This document shows, piece by piece, positions 6,392 to 16,398 of a DNA stretch of 64,000 bases. The stretch covers positions 496,001-560,000 of the forward strand of contig NZ_JAUHQA010000001.1 of the NCBI RefSeq assembly GCF_030418295.1. The letters are read 5' to 3'. The notes under the pieces are model-generated. The model did no database searches and was not told the origin of the DNA. It saw only the letters and a program-made list of their open reading frames with translations. Source of the stretch: Demequina muriae. GTDB taxonomy: Bacteria; Actinomycetota; Actinomycetes; Actinomycetales; Demequinaceae. Both the position numbers and the translations under genes were made by a program. Numbering within the stretch: position 1 is the first letter of the stretch; each line of letters starts with the position of its first letter.

Positions 6392-9169
6392 ATGACTGCG
6401 CGTATCCCAGAGAAGGCCACCGTCGACGGACTCGAAGACCGCTGGAACGAGGCCTGGGAGTCGCAGGGCACGTACCGGTTCGACGAGACCAAGGACCGCG
6501 AGCAGATCTACTCGATCGACACCCCTCCCCCCACTGTCTCCGGCTCGCTGCACGTGGGCCACGTGTTCTCGTACACCCACACCGACGTGATCGCCCGCTA
6601 CCAGCGCATGTGCGGCCGCGAGGTGTTCTACCCGATGGGCTGGGACGACAACGGGCTGCCCACCGAGCGCCGCGTGCAGAACTACTTCGGCGTCCGATGC
6701 GACCCGACCCTCCCGTACGAGCCCGGCTTCGAGCCCCCGCACGTGGGCGGCGAAGGCAAGTCGATCAAGGCCGCCGACCAGCAGCCCGTCTCCCGTCGCA
6801 ACTTCGTCGAGCTGTGCGAGCGGCTCACCGAGGAGGACGAGAAGCAGTTCGAGGCGTTGTGGCGTCACCTCGGGCTCTCGGTGGACTGGTCGCGGACCTA
6901 CCAGACCATCGAGCCCGATGCGCAGGCCGTCGCCCAGCAGGCGTTCCTCCGGTCGCTGGCTCGCGGCGAGGCGTACCAGGCGGAGGCCCCCACGCTGTGG
7001 GACGTGACGTTCCGGACCGCGGTCGCGCAGGCCGAGCTCGAGGACCGCGAGCGCCCCGGCGCCTACCACCGCGTCGCCTTCGAGCCCGCGGCGGACACGG
7101 AGGAGGCCACCGGCTCCTACGACTCCGTGTGGATCGAGACCACCCGCCCCGAGCTGCTGCCCGCATGCGTGGCCCTCGTGGCGCACCCCGACGACGAGCG
7201 CTACCAGCCGCTGTTCGGCAAGCACGTGCGCACGCCGCTCTTTGGCGTCGAGGTGCCCGTCGTGGCGCATCGGCTGGCCTCGCCCGAGAAGGGCTCCGGC
7301 ATCGCGATGATCTGTACGTTCGGTGACGTCACCGACGTGATCTGGTGGCGCGAACTCGACCTGCCGATGCGCTCGGTGCTGGGACGCGACGGACGGTTCG
7401 CGGCCGATGCACCGGCAGGCGTGGACTCGCCAGCTGCGGTGGCGGCGTACGCGGAGCTGGCGGGCAAGACGGTGTTCTCGGCTCAGCAGCGCGTCGTGGA
7501 GATGCTGCGCGAGGCGGACGTCATCGATGGCGACCCGCGCCCGGTGTCGCACCCCGTGAAGTTCTACGAGAAGGGCGACAAGCCGCTCGAGATCGTGACC
7601 TCGCGCCAGTGGTACATCGCCAACGGCGGTCGCGATGCCGAGCTGCGCGGCTTGCTGCTGGAGCGTGGCGCCGAGCTGGACTTCGTGCCTGCGCACATGG
7701 GCAAGAGGTACGAGAACTGGGTCAACGGCCTCACCGGCGACTGGCTGATCTCGCGCCAGCGGTTCTTCGGCGTGCCGATCCCCGTGTGGTACCCGCTCGA
7801 CGAGGCCGGCGAGCCCGTGTGGGACCAGCGCATTGTGCCGGCCGAGGACACCCTGCCCGTGGACCCGTCCGTGGACGCTGCGCCGGGGTTCACCGAGGAC
7901 CAGCGGGACCAGCCCGGCGGCTTCGTGGGCGAGATGGACATCATGGACACGTGGGCGACGTCGTCGCTGACGCCGCAGATCGTGGGCGGGTGGCGCACCG
8001 ACCCCGCGCTCTTCGCGAAGGTCTTCCCGATGGACCTGCGTCCCCAGGGCCAGGACATCATTCGCACCTGGCTGTTCTCGACCGTGGTGCGCTCCCACCT
8101 GGAGCACGGCACGCTGCCGTGGAAGCACGCCGCGATCTCCGGCTGGATCCTCGACCCCGACCGCAAGAAGATGTCGAAGTCCAAGGGCAACGTCGTCACG
8201 CCGATGGGCCTGCTCGAGACCCACGGGTCCGACGCGGTGCGCTACTGGGCGGCATCGGCTCGCCTGGGCACCGATGCGGCCTTCGACGAGGGCCAGATGA
8301 AGGTGGGCCGTCGCCTCGCGATGAAGGTGCTGAACGCCTCGAAGTTCGTCCTCGGTGCGACCGGCATCGCCACAGCGGCCGACGAGTCGCTCGAGGAGGG
8401 TCTGCGGGCGACCGCTCACGTGACCGGCGGGGTGCTGGGCGGTTCCGAATCTGCGCACTCGCTCGTCACGCAGCCGCTGGACCGTGCGCTCCTGGCCGGG
8501 CTCGCCGACGTCGTGGACAAGGCCGGCGCCGCGCTCGAGGCGTACGACCACACGCGTGCTCTGGAGCTCACGGAGTCGCTCTTCTGGACCTTCTGCGACG
8601 ACTACGTGGAGTTGGTGAAGACGCGCGCGTACGACGGCGCGGCACCCGGCGAGGCGATCGACCCGTTCGCGGAGTGCTCGCCCGAGGCCGCATCGGCCCG
8701 TGCCGCGCTGACCATCGCGCTGGAGACGTTCCTGCGCCTGTTCGCGCCGGTGCTGCCGTTCGCGACCGAAGAGGTGTGGTCATGGTTCCGGCCCGAGACC
8801 GTGCACCGCGCCCCGTGGCCCACGTCCGAGACGCTGCGTGCCGTCGCCGGCGACGCGCCAAACGCGACCCTCGTGGACGCCGCAGGCGCCGCCCTCGCGA
8901 CGCTGCGCAAGATCAAATCCGAGGCGAAGGTCTCTCAGCGCACCGAGCTGGTATCGGTGGATCTGCTGGTGCCTGAGGCGAAGGTCGCTGCGGTGTTCGC
9001 GGCGAAGGCCGACGTGATGGCGGCTGGCCGCGTGCGCGCGCTGCAGATCGTGGACGCGGAAGCGGCGCTGGACCCGGGTGTCGACGGCGAGGGACCCGAG
9101 GACGGTTCCGGCGCGTCGATCGCGGACACGTCGGTGATGCGCACGGAGAACGTGGTCTTCGCCGACTAG
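6392..9169 (+). CDS. valS: Valyl-tRNA synthetase
   Basis: A class I aminoacyl-tRNA synthetase of 925 aa that charges tRNA-Val. The HIGH-type motif is visible as PPPTVSGSLHVGH and the second signature as KKMSKSKGN. Between them lie the CP1 editing region (for example VWIETTRPELLPACVALV) and DDNGLPTERRVQNYF. It belongs to the ValS subtype with the GLPTERRVQ stretch. The anticodon-binding helical domain follows (about residues 680-850). I chose ATG 6392 (MTARIPEK); ATG 6383 is possible. There is no clear Shine-Dalgarno and an AAGAAT hexamer sits 7-8 nt upstream. A GCATCGGCC copy lies at 6361-6369. Confidence 0.97.
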   Translation: MTARIPEKATVDGLEDRWNEAWESQGTYRFDETKDREQIYSIDTPPPTVSGSLHVGHVFSYTHTDVIARYQRMCGREVFYPMGWDDNGLPTERRVQNYFGVRCDPTLPYEPGFEPPHVGGEGKSIKAADQQPVSRRNFVELCERLTEEDEKQFEALWRHLGLSVDWSRTYQTIEPDAQAVAQQAFLRSLARGEAYQAEAPTLWDVTFRTAVAQAELEDRERPGAYHRVAFEPAADTEEATGSYDSVWIETTRPELLPACVALVAHPDDERYQPLFGKHVRTPLFGVEVPVVAHRLASPEKGSGIAMICTFGDVTDVIWWRELDLPMRSVLGRDGRFAADAPAGVDSPAAVAAYAELAGKTVFSAQQRVVEMLREADVIDGDPRPVSHPVKFYEKGDKPLEIVTSRQWYIANGGRDAELRGLLLERGAELDFVPAHMGKRYENWVNGLTGDWLISRQRFFGVPIPVWYPLDEAGEPVWDQRIVPAEDTLPVDPSVDAAPGFTEDQRDQPGGFVGEMDIMDTWATSSLTPQIVGGWRTDPALFAKVFPMDLRPQGQDIIRTWLFSTVVRSHLEHGTLPWKHAAISGWILDPDRKKMSKSKGNVVTPMGLLETHGSDAVRYWAASARLGTDAAFDEGQMKVGRRLAMKVLNASKFVLGATGIATAADESLEEGLRATAHVTGGVLGGSESAHSLVTQPLDRALLAGLADVVDKAGAALEAYDHTRALELTESLFWTFCDDYVELVKTRAYDGAAPGEAIDPFAECSPEAASARAALTIALETFLRLFAPVLPFATEEVWSWFRPETVHRAPWPTSETLRAVAGDAPNATLVDAAGAALATLRKIKSEAKVSQRTELVSVDLLVPEAKVAAVFAAKADVMAAGRVRALQIVDAEAALDPGVDGEGPEDGSGASIADTSVMRTENVVFAD

Positions 9170-9173
9170 TTCT

Positions 9174-9197
9174 CCTGTCCGGCACTCATTGTCGCCT
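9174..9197 (+). repeat. 24-bp inverted repeat, left copy
   Basis: The sequence cctgtccggcactcattgtcgcct is the exact reverse complement of 10308-10331. The pair frames the DUF559 gene at 9227-10159. A degenerate second copy (cctatccggcgctcatgg) begins at about 9214. Confidence 0.9.
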
Positions 9198-9226
9198 CTG
9201 GGCCGTCCCGACCTCCTATCCGGCGC

Positions 9227-10159
9227 TCATGGACGTTTAGCGCGCGCATCGAGGGCGGCGCGGACGGTTCGACGGCACCACTCCGGACGTTCCACCACGT
9301 CGCGATAGCTGAGCCGAATCGTCAGAATGCCGATCGACGCCAACGCCGCGTCGCGGCGCAAGTCGCGCACGCGTCGCGGGCTGGAGTCGTGGAACTGGCT
9401 TCCATCGAGTTCGATCACGGTTCGCGTGTTCGTGTCATAGAGGTCCGCCCGATATCGCACACCATCGACGTCGAGCACGTGTTGCGGCAACAGCTGTGCG
9501 AACTCCGTGGTGTTGAAGACTCGACGCATCCCCTCAGCCTCGAGCCAAGACTCAGCGCCAGCGGCGACGGCGTCGAGCAGGCGCAAGAAGTCCTTGCGTC
9601 CTCGCACCCGCGGCACGATTTCTACTGCATCGCGAAGGTCCTCGGGGCTCACCACTCCCGCGCGGAGAGGGTGAAAGAGTGCTTCTCCACGTCTGGAGAC
9701 GGGAAGGTCGCCGAACGCTTGGACTGCCGCTATCGGCGGCGCTACCGTGGCCATGCGGTGACGCTTCTCGGTCGGTAGCGAATACGAGACATGACGGACT
9801 CGCACCCACCGGGGAGCGCGAACGTGGTCATGCGCGCCGATGCACAGGTCGACCCGGGCCGGCGGCTCGGGCCAGGCTCCCCAGAGGTACAGCGCGGAGG
9901 TTCCGCCTAGCGCCGTCGTCACACCGGGCCACGCTAGGACTGCGTCGGCGCGTGCCTGGAAGGAACCCTGATGCTCTGCAGCGACGTAGGAGTCGTACAA
10001 GAGCCGCACGAGTTGGCCGCGAGCGAGCGCACCCCGCACCGCACGAGGCGACGACATCGAAACCAGCTCAGCGAATGTGAACGCACGTGGATCTTGTCGA
10101 ACGAGATCGAGGAAGTCGGTACTGGCATCGGCCCGTGGCACAACTCTGAGCGTTCGCAT
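9227..10159 (-). CDS. DUF559-type endonuclease-like protein with winged-helix N-terminus
   Basis: The 310-aa protein has an N-terminal AbiEi-antitoxin-like helical/winged segment (RGALARGQLVRLLYDSYVA). The middle carries GGTSALYLWGAWPEPPARVDL. The C-terminal domain is of DUF559/Vsr-like PD-(D/E)XK type: YRADLYDTNTRTVIELDG, SQFH, then RRDAALASIGILTIRLSYRDV. The Asp in YRADLYD and the E-x-D in IELDG are the likely metal ligands. Such proteins are common singletons in actinobacteria, often near defence genes; their biochemistry is unproven. Here it stands alone between valS and clpX and is framed by the 24-bp inverted repeat, which suggests it arrived as a cassette. Confidence 0.8.
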   Translation of the reverse strand: MRTLRVVPRADASTDFLDLVRQDPRAFTFAELVSMSSPRAVRGALARGQLVRLLYDSYVAAEHQGSFQARADAVLAWPGVTTALGGTSALYLWGAWPEPPARVDLCIGAHDHVRAPRWVRVRHVSYSLPTEKRHRMATVAPPIAAVQAFGDLPVSRRGEALFHPLRAGVVSPEDLRDAVEIVPRVRGRKDFLRLLDAVAAGAESWLEAEGMRRVFNTTEFAQLLPQHVLDVDGVRYRADLYDTNTRTVIELDGSQFHDSSPRRVRDLRRDAALASIGILTIRLSYRDVVERPEWCRRTVRAALDARAKRP

Positions 10160-10307
10160 GGGACCACGAGTACCTGGACTGCGGTGGCATGGAGCGTCGA
10201 TCCTCCGCTGGTCTGTGGAACCAGGCCGTAGCGTCGCCGACGGGGACAGCCGCTACGACTCCAGTGAGACGTCAACCAGCGCCGGACAGGGCGCCAATGT
10301 GCTCCAT

Positions 10308-10331
10308 AGGCGACAATGAGTGCCGGACAGG
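10308..10331 (+). repeat. 24-bp inverted repeat, right copy
   Basis: The sequence aggcgacaatgagtgccggacagg pairs perfectly with 9174-9197. A related copy (agcgccggacagggcgcc) lies just upstream near 10278-10295. It falls immediately downstream of clpX (stop at 10333-10335, minus strand). Confidence 0.9.
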
Positions 10332-10332
10332 G

Positions 10333-11595
<1,263 letters not shown>

Positions 11596-11808
11596 CAAGG
11601 CCTCCTTCTGGCCGTGGCCATCTTCGTCCAGGCTACCCACGCTGTCCGACACGTGCCGGGCGACTCGCCGCCCCGCGCGTTCGCCCTCGGCTCACCGCGC
11701 CTGCCGGCACCCGGCCGATGCGGTCGCGAGGGGGGCGAAGCAGCCTCACCTAGGGTTCGCATCGGCCGGGCTGACGGATGGGTGCGCGGCCACTGGCCCG
11801 GACGACGA

Positions 11809-11840
11809 ACGGCCGCCCCCGACGAATCGGGGGCGGCCGT
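11809..11840 (-). terminator. Hairpin terminator after clpP2
   Basis: A perfect 14-bp stem (acggccgcccccga with tcgggggcggccgt) closes a CGAA tetraloop. It lies 24 bases past the clpP2 stop codon on the minus strand. It lacks a long T run, as is usual in high-GC actinobacteria. Confidence 0.75.
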
Positions 11841-11863
11841 CAGTGCGCGGTCAGAAGCCGCGA

Positions 11864-12670
11864 CTACTTGGTCTGGTCCGGCTTGGCGTCGGGCTCCGAG
11901 GAGCCGCCGTCCTTCTTGCCAGCGTCCTTGGCGGCGCCGTCCTTGGCCGACCCGAGCACGGGGGCCGAGGCACGGTCATCCGGAGCCACCGTGTCGACGC
12001 CCTTGCGGGACTCGAGCACCTGGTCCACGAGGCCGTAGTCCTTGGCGGCCTGGGCCGAGAGGAAGCGGTCGCGCTCGATGTCGTCGCGGATCTTCTCCTC
12101 GGTCTGGCCGGTGTGCTTGGCGAGCGTGTACTCGAGCCACTCGCGCATGCGGACCATCTCTTCGGCGTAGATCTCGATGTCCGAGGCCTGCGCGCGGGCA
12201 CCGCCCTCGATGCGCGGCTGGTGGATCATCACGCGGGCGTTCGGCAGCGCGAGACGCTTGCCGGGCTGGCCCGCCGCCAGCAACACGGCAGCCGCGGAGG
12301 CGGCCTGGCCGAGGCACACGGTCTGCACCTGCGGCTTGATGTACTGCATGGTGTCGTAGATCGCGGTGAGCGCGGTCTGCGAGCCTCCGGGCGAGTTGAT
12401 GTACAGCGTGATGTCGCGGTCAGGGTCCTGGGACTCGAGCACGAGCAGCTGCGCCATCACGTCGTCCGCCGAGGCGTCGTCGATCTGCACGCCGAGGAAG
12501 ATGATGCGGTCCTCGAACAGCTTCGCGTACGGGTCCTGGCGCTTGAAGCCGTAGGCCGTGCGCTCCTCGAAGGAGGGCAAGATGTACCGCGAACTGGGGC
12601 CCGCGGGGGCCGAGCCGCCGTAGCCGCCGGTGCGTCCAGCAGCCTGAATGGCCTGGGTGATGTCGCTCAC
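11864..12670 (-). CDS. clpP2: ATP-dependent Clp protease proteolytic subunit ClpP2
   Basis: A 268-aa ClpP serine peptidase. The nucleophile Ser lies in [14 protein letters not shown], the His in MIHQPRIEG and the Asp region in [18 protein letters not shown]; the INSPGG oxyanion loop is intact. The N-terminal [16 protein letters not shown] matches the actinobacterial ClpP2 type. A charged C-terminal tail of about 40 residues ([16 protein letters not shown]) extends beyond the usual length. The GTG start at 12670 overlaps the clpP1 stop (GTGA), so ClpP1 and ClpP2, which form a mixed tetradecamer in this phylum, are translationally coupled. Confidence 0.97.
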   Translation of the reverse strand: MSDITQAIQAAGRTGGYGGSAPAGPSSRYILPSFEERTAYGFKRQDPYAKLFEDRIIFLGVQIDDASADDVMAQLLVLESQDPDRDITLYINSPGGSQTALTAIYDTMQYIKPQVQTVCLGQAASAAAVLLAAGQPGKRLALPNARVMIHQPRIEGGARAQASDIEIYAEEMVRMREWLEYTLAKHTGQTEEKIRDDIERDRFLSAQAAKDYGLVDQVLESRKGVDTVAPDDRASAPVLGSAKDGAAKDAGKKDGGSSEPDAKPDQTK

Positions 12671-13284
12671 GCGTTGCCTCCCTGAGACTCGTCGCCGGCA
12701 TCGGCCGCGTGCATGATCACCTTGTCGACGAAGCCGTACTCGAGGGCCTCCTCGGCGGTGAACCAGCGGTCGCGGTCCGCGTCCTTGGTGATCTGCTCGA
12801 CCGACTTGCCGGTCTGCTCGGCGGTCAGCTCGGAGAGCACCTTCTTCATGTGCATGATCAGCTCGGCGCCGATGCGCACATCCGTCGTGGTGCCGTAGAT
12901 GCCGCCCGAGGGCTGGTGCATCAACACCCGCGTGTGCGGGGTCGCGAAGCGCTTGCCCGGGGCGCCGGACGAGAGCAGGAACTGCCCCATCGAGGCCGCC
13001 ATGCCCATCGCCACGGTGGCGACGTCGGGCTTGATGTACTTCATCGTGTCGTAGATCGCCATGCCCGCGGTGATCGAGCCGCCGGGGCTGTTGATGTACA
13101 GGTAGATGTCCTTGTCCGGGTCCTCCGCGGCGAGCAGCATGAGCTGTGCGCAGATGGCGTTCGCGTTGTCGTCGCGCACCTCATCGCCCAGCCAGATGAT
13201 GCGCTCGCGCAGCAGCCGGTTGAAGATCGAGTCGTTGAGACCCATGCCTCCGCCGTCGCCGCGTGCCGTGATCGTGTCGCTCAC
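12667..13284 (-). CDS. clpP1: ATP-dependent Clp protease proteolytic subunit ClpP1
   Basis: A 205-aa ClpP. It has [38 protein letters not shown], the Ser in [15 protein letters not shown], the His in LMHQPSGG and the Asp in [14 protein letters not shown]. The last motif and overall length match ClpP1 of mycobacteria. I place the start at GTG 13284 (VSDTITARG), with GAGAGGA 6 nt upstream; the frame stays open upstream but without coding character. It is the first gene of the clpP1-clpP2 operon. Confidence 0.96.
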   Translation of the reverse strand: MSDTITARGDGGGMGLNDSIFNRLLRERIIWLGDEVRDDNANAICAQLMLLAAEDPDKDIYLYINSPGGSITAGMAIYDTMKYIKPDVATVAMGMAASMGQFLLSSGAPGKRFATPHTRVLMHQPSGGIYGTTTDVRIGAELIMHMKKVLSELTAEQTGKSVEQITKDADRDRWFTAEEALEYGFVDKVIMHAADAGDESQGGNA

Positions 13285-13508
13285 GTTCGTCCTCTCGTCC
13301 TGTGGTCTTGCGTCAAACCTAACGGCGACGCACGCGCATCCATGCCAGTTCCCCCTGGTTTTCGCTACGGGGTGAACGGCCGATGCGGGTGCCGGGGCCC
13401 AGTCGTCCTCCCCGCCGGGAAGGGCCGGCACCAGGCGCGTGGCGGGTGCCGCGGGGGCGCCTCAGGACTACGCTCGTCGGTGGACGATCACCAGACCAGG
13501 GAGCACCC

Positions 13509-13985
13509 ATGAGCACCACGCCCGACGACCCGTTCGCCCGCAGCTCCGAGAACGGCGGCGCGCAGCACTCGGCACCGCAGCCGGAGGCCTGGGGCGAGCC
13601 CGCTCCGCAGGCGCCCCAGTACGCCCAGCCGCAGTACGCCCAGCAGCCGCAGTACGCCCAGCCCGGCTACGACCAGGGCCAGTATCAGCAGGGGTACCCG
13701 CTGCCCTACGCCGGCCCGAACCCGCGCCAGGCCAAGAACTGGATGGGCATCGTCGCCCTGGTGGCGTCGCTCTCGACGATCGTCACCGGCATCGGCTGCA
13801 TCGCCGGCATCATCTTCGGTCACCTCAGCCTGAACGCCGTCAAGAAGGGTGAGGCCGACAACCGCGGCCTGGGCCTGGCGGGGCTCATCACGGGGTATGT
13901 GTTCCTCGCGCTGGGGCTGCTCGCGATCGTCGCGTACGTCATCTTCGTCGGCGCGTTCCTCGTGGCGGGAAGCTCCACCTACTGA
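13509..13985 (+). CDS. DUF4190 membrane protein with PQYAQ repeats (copy 1)
   Basis: The first 75 residues of this 158-aa protein are low-complexity Pro/Gln/Tyr, including PQYAQPQYAQQPQYAQ. A DUF4190 domain with two membrane helices follows (MGIVALVASLSTIVTGIGCI and GLAGLITGYVFLALGLLAIV), joined by the conserved IFGHLSLNAVKKGEADNRG loop. The role of DUF4190 proteins is unknown; the disordered cytoplasmic head may bind partners. The ATG at 13509 has an AGGGAG upstream. The neighbouring gene at 14104 is a clear paralogue. The pair sits on the opposite strand inside the tig-clpP block. Confidence 0.85.
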   Translation: MSTTPDDPFARSSENGGAQHSAPQPEAWGEPAPQAPQYAQPQYAQQPQYAQPGYDQGQYQQGYPLPYAGPNPRQAKNWMGIVALVASLSTIVTGIGCIAGIIFGHLSLNAVKKGEADNRGLGLAGLITGYVFLALGLLAIVAYVIFVGAFLVAGSSTY

Positions 13986-14103
13986 CCCCCTCCGGGTCAA
14001 CCCTCACGTCTGGGGCTGATATCTCAGGCGCTCGGCCGATGCGGTCGCCGGGCGCCAGGCCTACGCTCATCTGGGAGGGATCACGAGACCCAAGGAGCAT
14101 CCC

Positions 14104-14652
14104 ATGAGCACCACACCAGACGACCCCATGCAGCAGCCGCCTCAGGACAGCACAGTGCCTCAGGACAACGGGGCGCCGCAGCCGGGTCAGCAGCAGCCGC
14201 AGTACGCACAGCCCGCCTACGGGCAGCCCCAGTACGCCCAACCCCAGTACGCCCAACCCCAGTACGCCCAGCCCTACGGCACGGGCCCCTCGATGGCGCC
14301 GACCGGTCCTCGTCCCGAGACCGCGAAGAACTGGATGAACATCACCTCGCTGGTGCTCGCCATCATCGGCCTGTTCACCTGGGTCACCGCGATCGGCGGC
14401 GTGATCCTGGGCCACATGGGCCGCAGCGCCGCGCGGAAGGGCGAAGCGGACAACGGCGGGTTCGGGCTCGCCGGCCTGATCATCAGCTATGTGGTGCTCG
14501 TGCTGGGCGTTGCCGGCATCATCGCGCTCATCGCGTTCTTCGGCTGGCTCGGCTCCGAGTGCGGCGGCGACAACCCCGCGGACTGGTGCACCAGCTCGAA
14601 CACCTCGATCGAGATCCAGGCCGTCGGCAGACCTGCTGGCCTGACCGCCTGA
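14104..14652 (+). CDS. DUF4190 membrane protein with PQYAQ repeats (copy 2)
   Basis: A 182-aa paralogue of the gene at 13509, with the same MSTTPDDP start and a Gln/Pro/Tyr head containing four PQYAQ units. It has two membrane helices (WMNITSLVLAIIGLFTWV and GLAGLIISYVVLVLGVAGI) around ILGHMGRSAARKGEADNGG. The C-terminal tail is extended and has two cysteines (ECGGDNPADWC) that could form a disulfide outside the membrane. ATG 14104 follows AAGGAGCATCCC. The gene ends before a strong bidirectional terminator. Confidence 0.85.
   Translation: MSTTPDDPMQQPPQDSTVPQDNGAPQPGQQQPQYAQPAYGQPQYAQPQYAQPQYAQPYGTGPSMAPTGPRPETAKNWMNITSLVLAIIGLFTWVTAIGGVILGHMGRSAARKGEADNGGFGLAGLIISYVVLVLGVAGIIALIAFFGWLGSECGGDNPADWCTSSNTSIEIQAVGRPAGLTA
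14227..14271 (+). repeat. 15-bp tandem repeat encoding QPQYA
   Basis: Three near-identical copies of ccccagtacgcccaa lie head to tail inside the DUF4190 gene. They code for the repeated PQYAQ unit and could vary in number by slippage. Confidence 0.85.
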
Positions 14653-14726
14653 CCCGGCCCGCGCATCGGCCGGATGCACGCTGACAGCGTCAGCTCACTG
14701 CAGACAGCCGCGCATTCCGCACAGCA

Positions 14727-14775
14727 AAGAGCCCGGGCGACCATGCCTTGAATTCAGGTGGTCGCCCGGGCTCTT
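14727..14775. terminator. Bidirectional terminator between DUF4190 gene and tig
   Basis: A perfect 17-bp stem (aagagcccgggcgacca with tggtcgcccgggctctt) encloses a 15-nt loop. It lies between convergent genes and can serve both; flanking A and T runs are short. Confidence 0.88.
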
Positions 14776-14791
14776 GTGCGCGAACTGACGA

Positions 14792-16147
14792 TTACTTGTC
14801 GTCGCCCGCAGCGTCCTGAACGGCGGCTGCGACAGCGGCCTCGTCGATGTCGTCATCCTTCTTCTCATCCTCGAGCGAGCCGATCACCGCGGACAGGTCG
14901 ACGGCGTTGCCGGCGGTGTCCTTGATGGTGGCGCGGCGCAGGGCGAAGGCGGTGGCCTTGGAACGGGCCACCTCGGCGACGATCGCGGGGATCTGGCCGG
15001 ACTTCTCCACCTGCTGGATGAACTCGTTCGGGTCCATGTTGTACTGACGCGACGCGTTCAGCAGGTAGTCGAGGAGCTCGTTCTGCTCGACCTCGATCTC
15101 GAGGTCCTCGGCGAGCTGGTCGAGGAGGATCTGCGCGCGCAGCGCGTTGTGCGCCTCCTCGGTGACCTCGGCGCGGTGCTCGTCGTCCTCGAGGCGGTTC
15201 TCGTTCTCGAGGTGCGTGTGGACCTCGTTCTCGATGACCTTCTTGGGGAGCTCGAAGTCGGTGGCGTCCTTGAGGGCGTCGATGAGCTTCTCGCGAGCCT
15301 CGACGGCCTGGTTGTTCGCCTTGATGCGACCGGCCTGCTCGCGCAGGTCCGCCTTCAGCTCGTCCACGGTGTCGAACTCGGAGGCGAGCTGAGCGAAGTC
15401 GTCGTCCACCTCGGGGAGCTCGCGCTCCTTGACGGCGGTGACCTTGACGGTGATCTGCGCCTTCTCGCCGGCGTTGTCGCCAGCGGCGAGCGGCGCCTCG
15501 AACGTGGTCTCCTCGTCGGCCGACAGGCCGATCAGGGCGTCGTCCAGGCCCTCGAGCATGTTGCCCGCACCGACCTGGTAGGACGTGCCCTGCACGTTGT
15601 CGACGTCGGCGCCGTTGAGCTTGGCGGCCAGATCGATGGTGACGTAGTCGTTGTCGGCCACGGGGCGGTCGACCGTCTTGAGCGAGCCGAAGCGCTCGCG
15701 CAGCTGGTCCAGGCGCTCCTGCACGTCCTCGTCAGAGACCTCGACGGGCTCGACCTCGACGGTGATGTCCTCTGCCTTGGGCAGCTCGACCTCGGGGCGG
15801 ATCTCCACCGTGGCGGTGAACTCCAGGCTGTCGTCGCCGTCCTCGGCGCCGGGCACCTTGGTGACCTCGACCTCGGGCTGGCCGAACGGACGGATGCCCT
15901 GCTCCTCGACCGCGGCCGAGTACCAGCCGGGCAGGCCGTCGTTGACGGCGTGCTCGATGACGGCACCCTTGCCCACGCGCTGCTCGAGGATCTTCGGCGG
16001 CACCTTGCCCTTGCGGAAGCCGGGGATCTGCACCTGCTCGCCGATGTGCTGGTAGGCGTGGTCGAGCGAGGGCTTGATGTCCTCTTCGGTCAGGTTGACC
16101 GTCAGCTTGACGGTCGTGGCGTCGATCTTCTCGATGGCGCTGGTCAC
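14792..16147 (-). CDS. tig: Trigger factor, ribosome-bound chaperone
   Basis: A 451-aa chaperone and peptidyl-prolyl isomerase that binds nascent chains. The N-terminal ribosome-binding signature is IPGFRKGKVPPKILEQRVG. The central FKBP-type domain includes DNDYVTIDLAAKLNG and the C-terminal helical arms include TEEAHNALRAQILLDQLAEDL. It has an acidic tail (DEKKDDDIDEAA). The start is GTG 16147 (VTSAIEKIDATTVKL), with AGGAG 7 nt upstream. It lies upstream of clpP1 in the same direction, as in other actinobacteria, but the two DUF4190 genes on the other strand lie between them. Confidence 0.97.
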   Translation of the reverse strand: MTSAIEKIDATTVKLTVNLTEEDIKPSLDHAYQHIGEQVQIPGFRKGKVPPKILEQRVGKGAVIEHAVNDGLPGWYSAAVEEQGIRPFGQPEVEVTKVPGAEDGDDSLEFTATVEIRPEVELPKAEDITVEVEPVEVSDEDVQERLDQLRERFGSLKTVDRPVADNDYVTIDLAAKLNGADVDNVQGTSYQVGAGNMLEGLDDALIGLSADEETTFEAPLAAGDNAGEKAQITVKVTAVKERELPEVDDDFAQLASEFDTVDELKADLREQAGRIKANNQAVEAREKLIDALKDATDFELPKKVIENEVHTHLENENRLEDDEHRAEVTEEAHNALRAQILLDQLAEDLEIEVEQNELLDYLLNASRQYNMDPNEFIQQVEKSGQIPAIVAEVARSKATAFALRRATIKDTAGNAVDLSAVIGSLEDEKKDDDIDEAAVAAAVQDAAGDDK

Positions 16148-16398
16148 GAATGTGCTCCTGTGAATGGGGGTGATGGCCTCGCCGTATGCGGGCATACCGC
16201 AGTCGGGCAACCCATCGAGTCTAGTCGCGATGCACGCTCGCGCCCAAACGGGTTCGCTCTGGGCGATGAGGCGGCCGATGCGCGGGCGGAGGATGGAGCG
16301 CCGATGCGCGGGCGGCGCTGCGACCTAGGTCCCGCGGGCGGGGCGCGGCCGCACGGTTGACTGGAGGAGACCCATCCACCCCTGGCGGAAGGACTGTC

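Noticed and set aside
6242-8551. A 769-codon minus-strand frame opposite valS
   Set aside because: Antisense shadow of valS; composition is His/Arg-rich and there is no domain signal.
14221-14275. Short regular repeats as a possible CRISPR
   Set aside because: They are 15-bp tandem units without spacers, in frame, and encode PQYAQ. No CRISPR array or cas gene is visible in the window.
16357-16398. TTG start at 16357 for the P-type ATPase
   Set aside because: GTG 16399 has a well-spaced GGAAGGA; the extra 14 residues (TGGDPSTPGG) look like leader sequence.
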